Assembly: GCA_036522515.1 (NCBI GenBank)
Contig: DATDFQ010000015.1
Span: forward strand, 193,073 to 257,072
DNA: 64,000 nt
DNA from: Bacteroidota bacterium
GTDB lineage: Bacteria; Bacteroidota; Ignavibacteria; UBA10030; SZUA-254
Direction: 5' to 3'
In this document: one piece after another, positions 1-8,929 of the stretch
Layout of the letters: every line of letters starts with the position of its first letter
Position numbering within the stretch: the first letter of the stretch is position 1
Made by a program: the position numbers and the translations under genes
Notes under the pieces: generated by a model
What the model was told of the DNA's origin: nothing
What the model saw: the letters and a program-made list of their open reading frames with translations, nothing else
The model's database searches: none

Positions 1-11
1 CGTGATGATTC

Positions 12-884
12 TCAATGGCTCCTCAGCGCGCTCCCCACCGCGGAGGCGAAGCGATGCTCCTTGCCCCGATAGGAGTCGAACTCGCCGAAGGAGGAAGCGA
101 CTTTCATTTCCCTGAACGGGTTCAGGTTCGTCACCGCCGATGCAAATCTCTTCCCCGCCTCTTCCGTCAACCCGGGGCTCACCGCCGGCCCGTGAAGGAA
201 GATGTCCGAAACGGAAAACGAGCTCAGTCGGTCCGCCAGGACATCCAAAACGGCCGGCGCCGACTCGGCCCGGGCGGTCCGGTAGTGTATCAGCTTTCCC
301 CGGTTGATCAACCCGACATCGACACGATTCCGCATGACGTGCACCAGCGCCACCATTTTCGATTTGACTTCGGGGTTCGCGAGAAAGAGGGCGTGCTGGG
401 CCCCGAAATGATTCGTGCCCACGTCCTCCAGGCCGATGTTTTTCGATCGAAGCGACGCTTCCGCATGTTTAAGAAGCGATTTCCGGTAGGCGACGACCAG
501 CACGTCCGAAAACTGCCGGTGGGCGTGGGTTTGCAGGAGGTGCTTTTCGCGCGTGTATGCTTCCGGATCGAAGGCCGGAATGAGGTTGGACAATTCCCAG
601 ACGATCTGGTCCTGCTCGTCGGATCCGCTCAGCGAACTGTCCGACGGGAAGCAGTGCTGCACGGCCTCCGCGTGATCGAGCGCGACCGACACCCGCGAGA
701 CTTTCCTCAGGGCCTTTTCTTTTCCCGCAAGCAATTCCTCGAGAAACCAGAGTTCTCTCTCCCCGGCCCGCGCGAATTCCCCGAGATACTTCAGCCGGAC
801 GTCCCCCTTCTTCACCTGGAGCACCGCGAGGTGCGCCCGGTCGTCGGCGACGCTGATGCCCGCGACATAGGTTCCGAACATCAT
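12..884 (-). CDS. PilM-like type IV pilus/secretion assembly protein (actin-like fold)
   Basis: A 290-residue protein with no signal peptide or membrane segment. The N-terminus (A-G-I-S-V-A-D-D-R, residues 8-16) resembles the first phosphate-binding strand pair of actin-like ATPases. The C-terminus has L-N-P-F-R-E-M-K followed by F-A-S-A-V-G-S-A-L-R, very like the end of PilM proteins, which sit on the cytoplasmic face of type IV pilus and type II secretion machines. The start is one of two adjacent ATG codons; the first overlaps the stop of the upstream ComEA-like gene by four bases (ATGA), so the two are translationally coupled. No PilN, PilO or PilQ gene lies in the window; they may lie downstream, beyond position 1. 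The family call rests on these two ends only; the middle is not recognisable to me. Confidence 0.55.
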   Translation of the reverse strand: MMFGTYVAGISVADDRAHLAVLQVKKGDVRLKYLGEFARAGERELWFLEELLAGKEKALRKVSRVSVALDHAEAVQHCFPSDSSLSGSDEQDQIVWELSNLIPAFDPEAYTREKHLLQTHAHRQFSDVLVVAYRKSLLKHAEASLRSKNIGLEDVGTNHFGAQHALFLANPEVKSKMVALVHVMRNRVDVGLINRGKLIHYRTARAESAPAVLDVLADRLSSFSVSDIFLHGPAVSPGLTEEAGKRFASAVTNLNPFREMKVASSFGEFDSYRGKEHRFASAVGSALRSH

Positions 885-1363
885 GGCCCCACCGTGCAGT
901 AGGGGGAGATCCGGTCGAGCTTCTTCCGGCCGATCCCCCGGATATTCATCAGCTCCCCGACCGTCGAGAACGACCCGTTCTCCTCGCGATAGTCGAGGAT
1001 CCGTTCGGCCATCGCCTCGCCGATCCCCGGCAATCTCGTCAATTCGTCTTTGGATGCAGTGTTGATATTGATACTTCGCGGAAGTAGTTGAGAGGCGTAT
1101 TCGTTTTTCGCGCGGCTCTGCGGGCCGGATCCGCTCCCCGCGGACTCGTCCGCCCCGGAGGAGTCGATGCGGTCCAGAAGCCGGGAGCGGGCCTCGAATT
1201 CGGAGTCTGATGCCGCGTAGTCAAATGCCGGCCTTTCCGTCCTCGAAGATTTAACCACCTTGAGGCCGATTCCAAGAAGGAATGCCGCCACAAGGAACAG
1301 GACGACCCGGCCCTCCTGCGGGGTGAACCCGAGGTTCCTGTTCAGTTCGTTCAACAAGCGCAT
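881..1363 (-). CDS. ComEA-like helix-hairpin-helix protein, membrane anchored
   Basis: A 160-residue protein with one membrane segment (about residues 19-37), a charged linker, and a C-terminal double helix-hairpin-helix (about residues 97-158). The core is I-N-I-N-T-A-S-K-D-E-L followed by L-P-G-I-G-E-A-M-A and I-R-G-I-G-R-K-K-L. This is the ComEA-type DNA-binding module, which in competence systems binds incoming double-stranded DNA at the outer face of the inner membrane. The stop overlaps the next gene (PilM-like) by four bases. Pairing with a PilM-like protein is compatible with a pilus or DNA-uptake function, but many proteins of this architecture have no proven competence role. Confidence 0.75.
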   Translation of the reverse strand: MRLLNELNRNLGFTPQEGRVVLFLVAAFLLGIGLKVVKSSRTERPAFDYAASDSEFEARSRLLDRIDSSGADESAGSGSGPQSRAKNEYASQLLPRSININTASKDELTRLPGIGEAMAERILDYREENGSFSTVGELMNIRGIGRKKLDRISPYCTVGP

Positions 1364-1405
1364 GAGCCCTCCCTCCCCGGCGCAAAAAGAACCTCGTCCG
1401 GGCGC

Positions 1406-2581
1406 CTACGAGAAGATGTTCTTCATCTTCTCGAAAAAACTCCTGTCGGAATGCGCCGAGCGGTCGCCTTCCTTCGGTTTCAGGTACTCGACTTTCGAGA
1501 ATTCCTTCAGCTGTTCCTTCTCTTTCCCCGAGAGGTGGGTCGGGATCCAGACGTTGACGCGCACAAGCTCGTCGCCGCGCGCACCGCTGTTCAGGTCCGG
1601 GATCCCCTTGCCCCTCATGCGGAGAATTTTCCCCGATTGAGTCCCCGCCTCGATCTTCAACCTCGACCGGCCGGCAAGCGTGGGGACCTCGACCTCGGTC
1701 CCGAGCACCGCTTCCGGAAAACTGATCAGCAGATCGAGAAGGATATCCTGGCCGTTGCGCTGGAAGAGCGCGTGGGCCTCCTCCTCGATGATCACGAGCA
1801 AGTCGCCGGAGCCGCCGCCTCGCTGCCCCGCATTTCCCTGGCCGCGAAGAGGGATGTAATTCCCCTCGGACACGCCCGCCGGGACGTTCACCTTGATCGT
1901 GGTCTCGCCCTGGACGCGTCCTTCCCCCGAGCAGGTTTCACACGGATCCTTCACGATGTGTCCCTCGCCGTTGCAGTTCCGGCAGGTGGAGACGTTGACG
2001 AACTGCCCGAAGACGGACCGCGATACGTGCCGGATCTCTCCGGTCCCGTTGCAGTTCTTGCAGACCGTCTTCGAGCTCCCGGGCTTCGCGCCGCTCCCGG
2101 CGCACGTGTCGCAGACCTTCCATCGCTTGATTTTCAGCTTCTTCTCGACCCCGCTTGCAACCTCCTCCATCGTCAGCTTCAGCCGGATTTTCAGGTCGGA
2201 GCCCGGAGGGCCGCTCTGCGCGCGCGAGCGGGCGCGTCCCCGCCCCCCCGCAAAGACCTCTTCGAACATGGTGCCGCCGAACGCGGAGCCGAAAATGTCG
2301 TTGAAGCTTGAGAAAATATCGTTGACGTCCGAGAATCCCCGGTAGTCGGCTCCCTGCCGGAGCCCCTCATGCCCGTACTGATCGTAGCGCTGCCGCTTCG
2401 ACTGGTCTCCGAGGATCTCGTATGCCTCGGCCGCCTCTTTGAATTTCTCCTCGGCCTCCTTGTTGTCGGGGTTCCGGTCGGGATGAAACTGGAGAGCGGC
2501 TTTCCGGTACGCTTTCTTTATCTCCTCGTGGTTGGCGCTGCGGGAAACGCCGAGGATCTCATAATAGTCGCGCTTCGCCAC
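1406..2581 (-). CDS. dnaJ: Chaperone protein DnaJ
   Basis: A 391-residue class I Hsp40. The J domain carries the HPD motif at residues 33-35, which stimulates DnaK ATPase. It is followed by a Gly/Phe-rich region and four zinc-binding CxxCxGxG motifs ([32 protein letters not shown]) around residues 155-222. The C-terminal peptide-binding and dimerisation domains are complete. The start codon is GTG, preceded at good distance by GAGG. Only two bases separate it from the grpE stop, so the pair is one operon. The DnaK partner is not in the window. Confidence 0.97.
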   Translation of the reverse strand: MAKRDYYEILGVSRSANHEEIKKAYRKAALQFHPDRNPDNKEAEEKFKEAAEAYEILGDQSKRQRYDQYGHEGLRQGADYRGFSDVNDIFSSFNDIFGSAFGGTMFEEVFAGGRGRARSRAQSGPPGSDLKIRLKLTMEEVASGVEKKLKIKRWKVCDTCAGSGAKPGSSKTVCKNCNGTGEIRHVSRSVFGQFVNVSTCRNCNGEGHIVKDPCETCSGEGRVQGETTIKVNVPAGVSEGNYIPLRGQGNAGQRGGGSGDLLVIIEEEAHALFQRNGQDILLDLLISFPEAVLGTEVEVPTLAGRSRLKIEAGTQSGKILRMRGKGIPDLNSGARGDELVRVNVWIPTHLSGKEKEQLKEFSKVEYLKPKEGDRSAHSDRSFFEKMKNIFS

Positions 2582-2583
2582 GG

Positions 2584-3228
2584 TTACCTCGTTTCCTCCC
2601 GTTCCGGCCCGCCCGCGCCGCCGGGTGTTTCTTCGCCCGGGGAGCTGTCGGCGGCGACCACGACCTTCGAATGCCGGAGAACCTTGTCGTTCAGCATATA
2701 CCCCTTGTCGACCTCCTCGATCACGGTATGGGGCGGGACGTCGTTCCGCGGCATCTGAAGGAGCGCCTCGTGGAGATGCGGATCGAACGGCTTGCCGAGC
2801 GCCTCGATCGGCTTGATTCCCTGCGCTTCGAGGATTTTTCTGAACTTATTGTAGATGAGCTCCATTCCCCGCCGGAAGGAATCCTCCCCTCCGCCCGTCG
2901 CGGCGCCGGGCTGATCGCCTCCCCGTCCGGCCATCTTAAACGAACGCTCGAAGTCATCGAGGACCGGAAGGAGCTTCAGGATCAGGTCTTCGTTGGAGAA
3001 CCGGACGATCGAGGCGTAATCATTATCGACCCGCTTCTTGTAATTGTCGAACTCGGCGGCCTTCCGGAGGAGCTGATCCTTATACTGGCTCACGCTCCCT
3101 TCGAGTTCCGCGATCCTCGAGGCGAGCAGGTCGGCATCGCTCATTCCCGGCACCTGGGGGGCGCCGTTTTCCATCTCGTGCTCTCCTTCGGGAAGATCGT
3201 TCTTCCGCACCGGTTTCTTCTCGGTCAT
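2584..3228 (-). CDS. grpE: Nucleotide exchange factor GrpE
   Basis: A 214-residue co-chaperone that releases ADP from DnaK. A charged disordered N-terminus precedes a long coiled coil (about residues 30-75, including [14 protein letters not shown]). The C-terminal beta domain carries [14 protein letters not shown]-x-L-H-E-A, the GrpE signature. The C-terminal tail after about residue 190 is a low-complexity Pro/Gly/Glu extension. It is first gene of the grpE-dnaJ operon, and a strong promoter lies just upstream. No hrcA gene and no CIRCE inverted repeat were seen in the upstream 250 bases. Confidence 0.95.
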   Translation of the reverse strand: MTEKKPVRKNDLPEGEHEMENGAPQVPGMSDADLLASRIAELEGSVSQYKDQLLRKAAEFDNYKKRVDNDYASIVRFSNEDLILKLLPVLDDFERSFKMAGRGGDQPGAATGGGEDSFRRGMELIYNKFRKILEAQGIKPIEALGKPFDPHLHEALLQMPRNDVPPHTVIEEVDKGYMLNDKVLRHSKVVVAADSSPGEETPGGAGGPEREETR

Positions 3229-3284
3229 TCAGATCCTGGGGCCTTGTGGGGTGCTTACGGGAAAAATCGCTAAAAACACACTAA

Positions 3285-3313
3285 ATAATATGAATTTCCG
3301 GGCACTTTGTCAA
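3285..3313 (-). promoter_or_regulatory. Predicted promoter of grpE-dnaJ
   Basis: On the minus strand a perfect TTGACA (3308-3313) is separated by 17 bases from TATTAT (3285-3290). The predicted start is near 3278, giving a leader of about 50 nt before the grpE ATG. The element looks like a housekeeping sigma promoter; no heat-shock operator is visible. Confidence 0.75.
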
Positions 3314-3480
3314 GGTAACTCCCGGCCATGTTCTTACGTATACTCTTAGGAAAATAACCCGAAGAAGCGTACCTTCCACCACGGCAGGACCGAAAATCCA
3401 TTCCCATCCGCTCCCTCTTGTCGCCGCTTCATCAATCGCAAGCGTTCACTAATCGTCCAACAACCCGATCGGAGTATTCT

Positions 3481-6400
3481 ATGAGTGCATGTTTCCGGAT
3501 ATCCCTCCTCTTTCTCGTTTCATTCCTGAGCCTTGAGGCGCAGCAGGAAGCGCGGCTCCTGCGTTTTCCGGCGATTCACGACAACCGGATCGTGTTCACC
3601 TACGCGGGAGATCTCTATACGGTCGGATCGACCGGCGGTGTCGCGCGCAAGCTGACGAACTCGGAGGGATTCGAGACGTTTCCGCGATTTTCGCACGACG
3701 GCAAGTGGATCGCCTTCACCGGGCAGTATGACGGGAACACCGAAGTCTACGTGATGCCTTCGGAAGGCGGAATCCCGCGACGCCTCACCGTCACGCCGAC
3801 GCTCGGCCGCGACGACGTCTCCGACCGCATGGGTCCGAACAATATCGTGATGGGCTGGAAACACGACGACAAGCATGTCATTTTCCGCTCGCGCATGCGC
3901 GAGTTCAATGATTTTAAGGGCCGGCTCTACCTTGCGTCGCTCGACGGGGATCTGCCCGAGCCTCTCCCCCTGCCCCGCGGGGGCTTCTGCTCCTACTCGC
4001 CCGACGACAAGAAGCTCGCCTACAACAGGATCTTCCGGGAGTTCAGGACCTGGAAGCGCTATCGCGGAGGATTGACGGACGACATCTCGATCTACGACTT
4101 CGAAACGAAAAAAACCGAGGACATCACGAATAACCCCGCCGGGGACATCATCCCGATGTGGAGCGGAAACAAGATTTACTTCCTTTCCGACCGCGACACC
4201 CTCAAGCGGATGAACCTCTACGTCTACGATCTCGGCTCCAAAGAGACCAGGCAGCTCACGTCGTTTACCGAGTTCGACTGCAAGTTCGCGTCCCTGGGCG
4301 ACAACGCGATCGTCTTCGAGAACGGCGGCTACATCTACCGTCTCGATCTCGCGACCGAGAAGGCCGAGAAGGTGCCGGTCTCGATCGAGGACGATCTTCT
4401 GGGCGGCAGGGGCGGCATCGTCAAGGTCGGGGACGCGGTCACGAATTATGAAATCTCCCCCGACGGCAAGCGCGCGTTATTCGGCGCGAGGGGCGACGTC
4501 TTCACCGTCCCCGCGAAGTACGGCGCGACACGCAACCTGACGGCCACTCCGGGCGTGCACGAGCGGAACTCCAAATGGTCCCCGAACGGAAAGTGGATCG
4601 CGTACATCTCCGACGCAAGCGGGGAGGGCGAGATCACGATCGAGCCGCAGGACGGGAGCGGGGCCGCGGAACAGGTCACGAGCGGAGAGGACACGTACAA
4701 ATACCGGATCCTCTGGTCGCCCGACAGCAAAAAGATCATGTGGGCGGACCGCCGGCAGCGGATCCGCTACGTCGAAGTCGATTCCAAGGCGATCACGGAG
4801 GTCGCCAGGGCTGAGGCGTTCGAATTTAACGATTACCACTGGTCGCCCGACAGCAAGTGGATCGCGTATGTGAAACCCGAAGCCGAGGTGATGAACAAAA
4901 TCTACCTCTACTCTCTGGAGAGCAAGAAAACCGTCGAGGTCACCGACGGCTGGTACTCCTCCTCCGATCCGGTCTTCAGTCCGGACGGCAAATACCTCTT
5001 CTTTCAATCCAACCGGGATTTCAATCCCACCTTCAGCCAGACGGAGTTCGACCAGGCGTACCTTGACCTCGAGCGCATTTACCTGGTGACGCTCTCGAAG
5101 AGCGCCGACTCGCCCTTCAAGCCGAAGAGCGACGAGGTGTCGCGGAAGGAGGAGAAACCCAAACAGGACGAATCCAAGGAGAAGAAAGACGGCGACAAGG
5201 GCGACAAGAAAGAGGCGCCCGTCACGGTAAAGGTCGACGCCGACGGCCTGAAAGACCGGATCGCGGGCATCCCCGTGCAGGCCGCCTCCTATCGCGATCT
5301 CGTCGCGACATCCGGCGCCCTCTATTACATCCGGCAGGGCACCAAGGATGAAAAGGCGCAGTTCTCGATGTATGACCTCGGCGAGCTGAAAGAGACCAGC
5401 CTCGGGGAAATCGACGGATACGAGGTTTCGGCCGATCAGAAAAAGATCCTCGTCGGGAAAGACAACGCGTATTACATCCTCGACCTTCCGAAGGGCAAGA
5501 TCGACCTCAAGGACAAACTGGATCTCTCCGGGATGGAGGTCAAACTCGACAAGCGGGCGGAGTGGAATCAAATTTACAACGAGTGCTGGAGGCAGATGCG
5601 CGACTTCTTCTGGAGCCCGATCATGAACGGGGTCGATTGGCCGGGCGTCCGGAAGAAATACGAAGCCCTCCTCCCCTACGTCAACCACCGGGCGGACCTG
5701 ACGTATATCATCGGCGAAATGATCGGGGAGCTGAGCAGCGGCCACACCTACGTGGGCGGAGGGGAGATGCCCAAAGCCAGGCGGGTTCAGACCGGCCTCC
5801 TCGGCGCGCAAATTGAAAGAGACCCCGCCTCGAAGGAGTACCGGATCAAGAAAATCCTGAAAGGCCAGAATTGGGACAATTCCGCCAGGAGCCCCCTTAC
5901 AGAAATCGGCGTGAACGCGAACGAGGGGGATTATATTGTTGAAGTCAACGGAATGCCGACTGACAAGATGGCAAATCTGTACGAATCGCTGGTCAACACT
6001 GTCGGCAAGCAGGTCACGTTGACCCTGAACTCCGGGCCGGGCAGGGAGGGCTCGCGGAAGGTGGTCGTCAGGCCGATCGCGGACGAGTCGAACCTCTACT
6101 ACTATAACTGGGTCGAGGAGAACATGCGGAAGGTGGATGCCGCCACGAACGGAAAAGTGGGGTACCTCCATGTGCCCGACATGGGAGCCCACGGGCTGAA
6201 CGAGTTCGTCAAGCATTTTTACCCCCAGCTCCGGAAGAAGGCGATCATCATCGATGTCAGGGGCAACGGCGGCGGGTTCGTTTCGCAACTCATCATCGAA
6301 CGCCTCCGGAGGGAGATCGCGATGGTGGACATCGCTCGGAACACGATCCCCACCCCCGACCCGTCCGACATGATTCTCGGGCCGAAGGTCTGCCTGATCG

Positions 6401-6756
6401 ACGAGTTCTCGGCGTCCGACGGGGACATTTTCCCCTACCGCTTTAGAAAGCACGGCCTCGGGCAGTTGATCGGCAAACGGACGTGGGGCGGCGTGGTCGG
6501 CATCCGGGGCACGCTCCCGCTCCTCGACGGCGGGTTCCTGAACAAGCCGGAATTCTCACGCTACGGGGTGAACGGCGAGGGGTGGATCATGGAAGGTCAC
6601 GGCGTCGATCCGGACATCGTGGTCGACAACGATCCCGCGAAGGAATACGCTGGGATCGACGAGCAGCTCACCAAGGCCATCGACGTGATTCTCGAGGAGC
6701 TGAAGACGAAGGAGCAGTCGCTGCCCCCCGCGCCGGGCTACCCGATTAAGAAATAA
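3481..6756 (+). CDS. Tricorn-type protease (S41 family with PD40 propeller and PDZ domain), secreted
   Basis: A protein of 1091 residues from the ATG at 3481, chosen because it opens a signal peptide (M-S-A-C-F-R-I-S-L-L-F-L-V-S-F) and follows a GGAG; an in-frame extension to 3418 adds nothing plausible. WD40-like PD40 repeats (N-terminal ~530 residues, with P-R-F-S-H-D-G-K-W-I-A-F and similar blades) gate substrate entry. A Lys/Glu/Asp-rich linker follows near residues 550-580, then a tricorn core, a PDZ domain (~770-860) and an S41 catalytic domain. The serine-protease set is visible by comparison with archaeal tricorn: S753-G-H755, nucleophile S979 next to D980, and E1038. Related bacterial proteins are periplasmic peptide-processing enzymes. 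It is transcribed divergently from grpE and stands alone. Confidence 0.88.
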   Translation: MSACFRISLLFLVSFLSLEAQQEARLLRFPAIHDNRIVFTYAGDLYTVGSTGGVARKLTNSEGFETFPRFSHDGKWIAFTGQYDGNTEVYVMPSEGGIPRRLTVTPTLGRDDVSDRMGPNNIVMGWKHDDKHVIFRSRMREFNDFKGRLYLASLDGDLPEPLPLPRGGFCSYSPDDKKLAYNRIFREFRTWKRYRGGLTDDISIYDFETKKTEDITNNPAGDIIPMWSGNKIYFLSDRDTLKRMNLYVYDLGSKETRQLTSFTEFDCKFASLGDNAIVFENGGYIYRLDLATEKAEKVPVSIEDDLLGGRGGIVKVGDAVTNYEISPDGKRALFGARGDVFTVPAKYGATRNLTATPGVHERNSKWSPNGKWIAYISDASGEGEITIEPQDGSGAAEQVTSGEDTYKYRILWSPDSKKIMWADRRQRIRYVEVDSKAITEVARAEAFEFNDYHWSPDSKWIAYVKPEAEVMNKIYLYSLESKKTVEVTDGWYSSSDPVFSPDGKYLFFQSNRDFNPTFSQTEFDQAYLDLERIYLVTLSKSADSPFKPKSDEVSRKEEKPKQDESKEKKDGDKGDKKEAPVTVKVDADGLKDRIAGIPVQAASYRDLVATSGALYYIRQGTKDEKAQFSMYDLGELKETSLGEIDGYEVSADQKKILVGKDNAYYILDLPKGKIDLKDKLDLSGMEVKLDKRAEWNQIYNECWRQMRDFFWSPIMNGVDWPGVRKKYEALLPYVNHRADLTYIIGEMIGELSSGHTYVGGGEMPKARRVQTGLLGAQIERDPASKEYRIKKILKGQNWDNSARSPLTEIGVNANEGDYIVEVNGMPTDKMANLYESLVNTVGKQVTLTLNSGPGREGSRKVVVRPIADESNLYYYNWVEENMRKVDAATNGKVGYLHVPDMGAHGLNEFVKHFYPQLRKKAIIIDVRGNGGGFVSQLIIERLRREIAMVDIARNTIPTPDPSDMILGPKVCLIDEFSASDGDIFPYRFRKHGLGQLIGKRTWGGVVGIRGTLPLLDGGFLNKPEFSRYGVNGEGWIMEGHGVDPDIVVDNDPAKEYAGIDEQLTKAIDVILEELKTKEQSLPPAPGYPIKK

Positions 6757-6816
6757 ACGCACGGACGCATCCCCAAGGCTGCGGTTACAAGGAGATGGCT
6801 GCAGAGGTAACGACAT

Positions 6817-6904
6817 GCGCGACCTAAAGGTCGCGCGCCCGCAGCCTAAAGGCTGCGGCTACCAACCCGGAGGCATCGGTAGCCGCGACCTTCAGGTCGC
6901 GGGC
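6817..6904. repeat. Interspersed palindrome cluster, family A, copy 1
   Basis: Three hairpins in tandem: GCGACC-TAAA-GGTCGC (6819-6834), GCAGCC-TAAA-GGCTGC (6841-6856) and CGCGACC-TTCA-GGTCGCG (6884-6901). They are separated by the family tail (GGCTACCAACCCGGAGGCATCGG and similar, described in parts). The same parts recur near 12.25, 18.8, 40.7 and 47.5 kb, always between genes. It lies between the tricorn gene and the DUF885 promoter. Confidence 0.85.
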
Positions 6905-6933
6905 TTGCAAAGGTGCGCCAATCTCGCTATATT
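6905..6933 (+). promoter_or_regulatory. Predicted promoter of the DUF885 gene
   Basis: TTGCAA (6905-6910), 17 bases, TATATT (6928-6933). The predicted start near 6940 gives a leader of about 38 nt, with AGGA before the ATG at 6978. The -35 box abuts the last hairpin of the repeat cluster. Confidence 0.6.
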
Positions 6934-6977
6934 CAAGCCGCTTTCAAACCCCCAACTCACTTCAACAGGAACCCGTT

Positions 6978-8714
6978 ATGCGACTCTTATCGGCGATTTG
7001 CCTCGCCTTTTCCCTCGTTCTTCCGGCGGTTCATGCCTTCGCCCAGAGTGACGACCAGCTGTCCGACGAGATGACGGCCGACTTTCTCAAGGGCTATTTC
7101 GCCGCGAATCCGATCTCGGCGACGGGCATCGGCGTCCACGACTACGACAACGTCCTCGACGACGTCGGTCCCGCCGCGGTCGACAAGGAGGTCGCGCGGC
7201 TGAAGTCGTTCAAGTCGCACCTCGAACGGCTCGATCCGGCCGGGATGTCGAAGGACAAGGGCATCGACTGCAGAATTCTCACGGAAAGCATCGACGAGAA
7301 CCTTTTCGGATTCGAGGAGCTGCGGGAATATGAATGGAACCCGATGGTCTACACGGGAGCTCTCGGGAACGCGATCGCCTCCCTGATCTACCAGGAATTC
7401 GCGCCGCTCGACCAGCGCCTGAAGAACGCCGCGGCCCGGGCGACGCAGGTCTCGAGGTTTCTGGACCAGGCGAAGGCGAACCTCAAGAATGCCCCGCTGA
7501 TTCATGTGCAAACCGCCATCAGCCAGAACCAGGGAAACATCAGCCTGTACAAAGACGAACTGACCAAAGCCGCGAAGGACGCTTCGCCCGAGATCCAGTC
7601 GGAGGTGGCCGGCGCGTCGGCAAAGGCGGTCGCCGCCCTCGAGGAGTTCGGGAAATGGCTGGAGACCGATCTGAAGCCGCGAGCCACGAGGGATTTCCGG
7701 CTGGGAAAGGATCTCTACGAGAAGAAGCTCTCGCACGCGCTGAAATCCAAAATCACTCCCGCCGAGCTTCTGCAGCGGGCCGAATCCGAAAACGTCCGGG
7801 TCCACGGGGAGATGTATGCGCTTGCGGCCCCGCTCTACAAGGAGTACTACGGCGAGGCGGCAGCCGGAAAAGACACGATCGAGGTGATCAAGAAAGTGCT
7901 CGACAAGATCGTGCTCGATCATCCCAAAAAAGAAGAGCTGATGGACGTGATCAAGAAGATCATACCGGAGCTCGAGGAGTTCGTGACGAAGAAGGATCTC
8001 CTCACGCTCGACGCGAAACAGCCGCTCGTCATACGCGAAACCCCCGAGTACGAACGGGGGGTTGCAGTCGCCTCCATGGAGTCTCCCGGACCGCTGGAAA
8101 AGAATCTCAAATCGTTTTACAATGTCACCCCCATTCCGCCCGAGTGGACCCCCGAGCAGGTCGAATCGTACCTGCGGGAGTATAACAGCTGGTCGATCCG
8201 CGACCTGAGCATCCATGAGGGGGTGCCGGGACACTATGTCCAGGGTTACTTTGCGAACCGGTGCCCCTCCATCATCCGGAACGTCTTCGGAAGCGGATCG
8301 ATGGTCGAAGGCTGGGCCGTCTATGCGGAGCGCATGATGGTCGAGGCGGGGTACATGGACGGCGACCCCCGGATGAAGCTCATCAACCTGAAGTGGTACG
8401 TCAGGGTGGTCCTGAACTCCATCATCGATCAGAAGATCCACGCCTACGGGATGACGCAGGCGGAAATGATGGGGTTGCTGACGAAACAGGGTTTTCAGGA
8501 GGAACGCGAAGCCGCCGGGAAGTGGCGCCGCGCAAACCTGACCTCCGCGCAACTCTCGACCTACTTCGTGGGATTTCAGGAAATATGGGACCTGCGCGAG
8601 GCATATAAGAAGAAGATGGGAGAGGCGTTTTCCCTGAAAAAGTTCCACGAAGACTTCCTGAACCACGGATCTCCCAGTGTGAAGTACATCCAGGAGCTCA
8701 TGCTCGGAGAGTGA
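6978..8714 (+). CDS. DUF885 family metallopeptidase-like protein, exported
   Basis: A 578-residue protein with a signal peptide (M-R-L-L-S-A-I-C-L-A-F-S-L-V-L..., cleavage likely after A-F-A-Q near residue 23). It belongs to the DUF885 family, mostly helical proteins of about 560-600 residues. The family's zinc-peptidase-like motif HExxPGHxxQ is present as H413-E-G-V-P-G-H419-Y-V-Q, and the presumed third ligand lies in E444-G-W-A-V-Y-A-E. This arrangement resembles gluzincin peptidases, but substrates are not known. The gene is monocistronic, between a repeat cluster and tRNA-Ala. Placed after the tricorn protease it may share a role in periplasmic peptide breakdown, which is inference from position only. 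Confidence 0.85.
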   Translation: MRLLSAICLAFSLVLPAVHAFAQSDDQLSDEMTADFLKGYFAANPISATGIGVHDYDNVLDDVGPAAVDKEVARLKSFKSHLERLDPAGMSKDKGIDCRILTESIDENLFGFEELREYEWNPMVYTGALGNAIASLIYQEFAPLDQRLKNAAARATQVSRFLDQAKANLKNAPLIHVQTAISQNQGNISLYKDELTKAAKDASPEIQSEVAGASAKAVAALEEFGKWLETDLKPRATRDFRLGKDLYEKKLSHALKSKITPAELLQRAESENVRVHGEMYALAAPLYKEYYGEAAAGKDTIEVIKKVLDKIVLDHPKKEELMDVIKKIIPELEEFVTKKDLLTLDAKQPLVIRETPEYERGVAVASMESPGPLEKNLKSFYNVTPIPPEWTPEQVESYLREYNSWSIRDLSIHEGVPGHYVQGYFANRCPSIIRNVFGSGSMVEGWAVYAERMMVEAGYMDGDPRMKLINLKWYVRVVLNSIIDQKIHAYGMTQAEMMGLLTKQGFQEEREAAGKWRRANLTSAQLSTYFVGFQEIWDLREAYKKKMGEAFSLKKFHEDFLNHGSPSVKYIQELMLGE

Positions 8715-8723
8715 CGGCCTCTC

Positions 8724-8752
8724 TTGCTTCGGCGTGAATTCTTTCGTAACTT
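8724..8752 (+). promoter_or_regulatory. Predicted promoter of tRNA-Ala
   Basis: TTGCTT (8724-8729), 17 bases, TAACTT (8747-8752), about 30 bases before the mature 5' end of the tRNA. Spacing is ideal, boxes only moderate. Confidence 0.4.
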
Positions 8753-8781
8753 TTGGTGTACGCCACACGACAGATTCAGAT

Positions 8782-8857
8782 GGGGCTGTAGCTCAGCTGG
8801 GAGAGCGCCTCGTTCGCAACGAGGAGGCCGTCGGTTCGATCCCGATCAGCTCCACCA
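8782..8857 (+). tRNA. tRNA-Ala (anticodon CGC)
   Basis: A 76-nt cloverleaf with seven-pair acceptor GGGGCTG/CAGCTCC. It contains the G3-U70 wobble pair, the alanine identity element. The D-arm is GCTC...GAGC, the anticodon stem CCTCG/CGAGG with loop TTCGCAA (anticodon CGC), and the T-arm GTCGG-TTCGATC-CCGAT. The 3' CCA is encoded, unlike the two other tRNAs in this window. Confidence 0.96.
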
Positions 8858-8929
8858 TTCCGGCGGATCACCCTTAACCGCCTCACATGTTGTCACGCCA
8901 GGGGGCGCGGACCCCGGCCCGGGCCGCGC

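Noticed and set aside
3229-3480. CIRCE operator or HrcA control of grpE-dnaJ
   Set aside because: No TTAGCACTC-N9-GAGTGCTAA-like inverted repeat is present; the only clear signal is a housekeeping promoter.
4477-6453. 658-residue minus-strand frame
   Set aside because: It lies wholly inside the tricorn protease gene and shows only reversed codon composition (Val/Asp/Leu/Arg-rich); no domain is visible.
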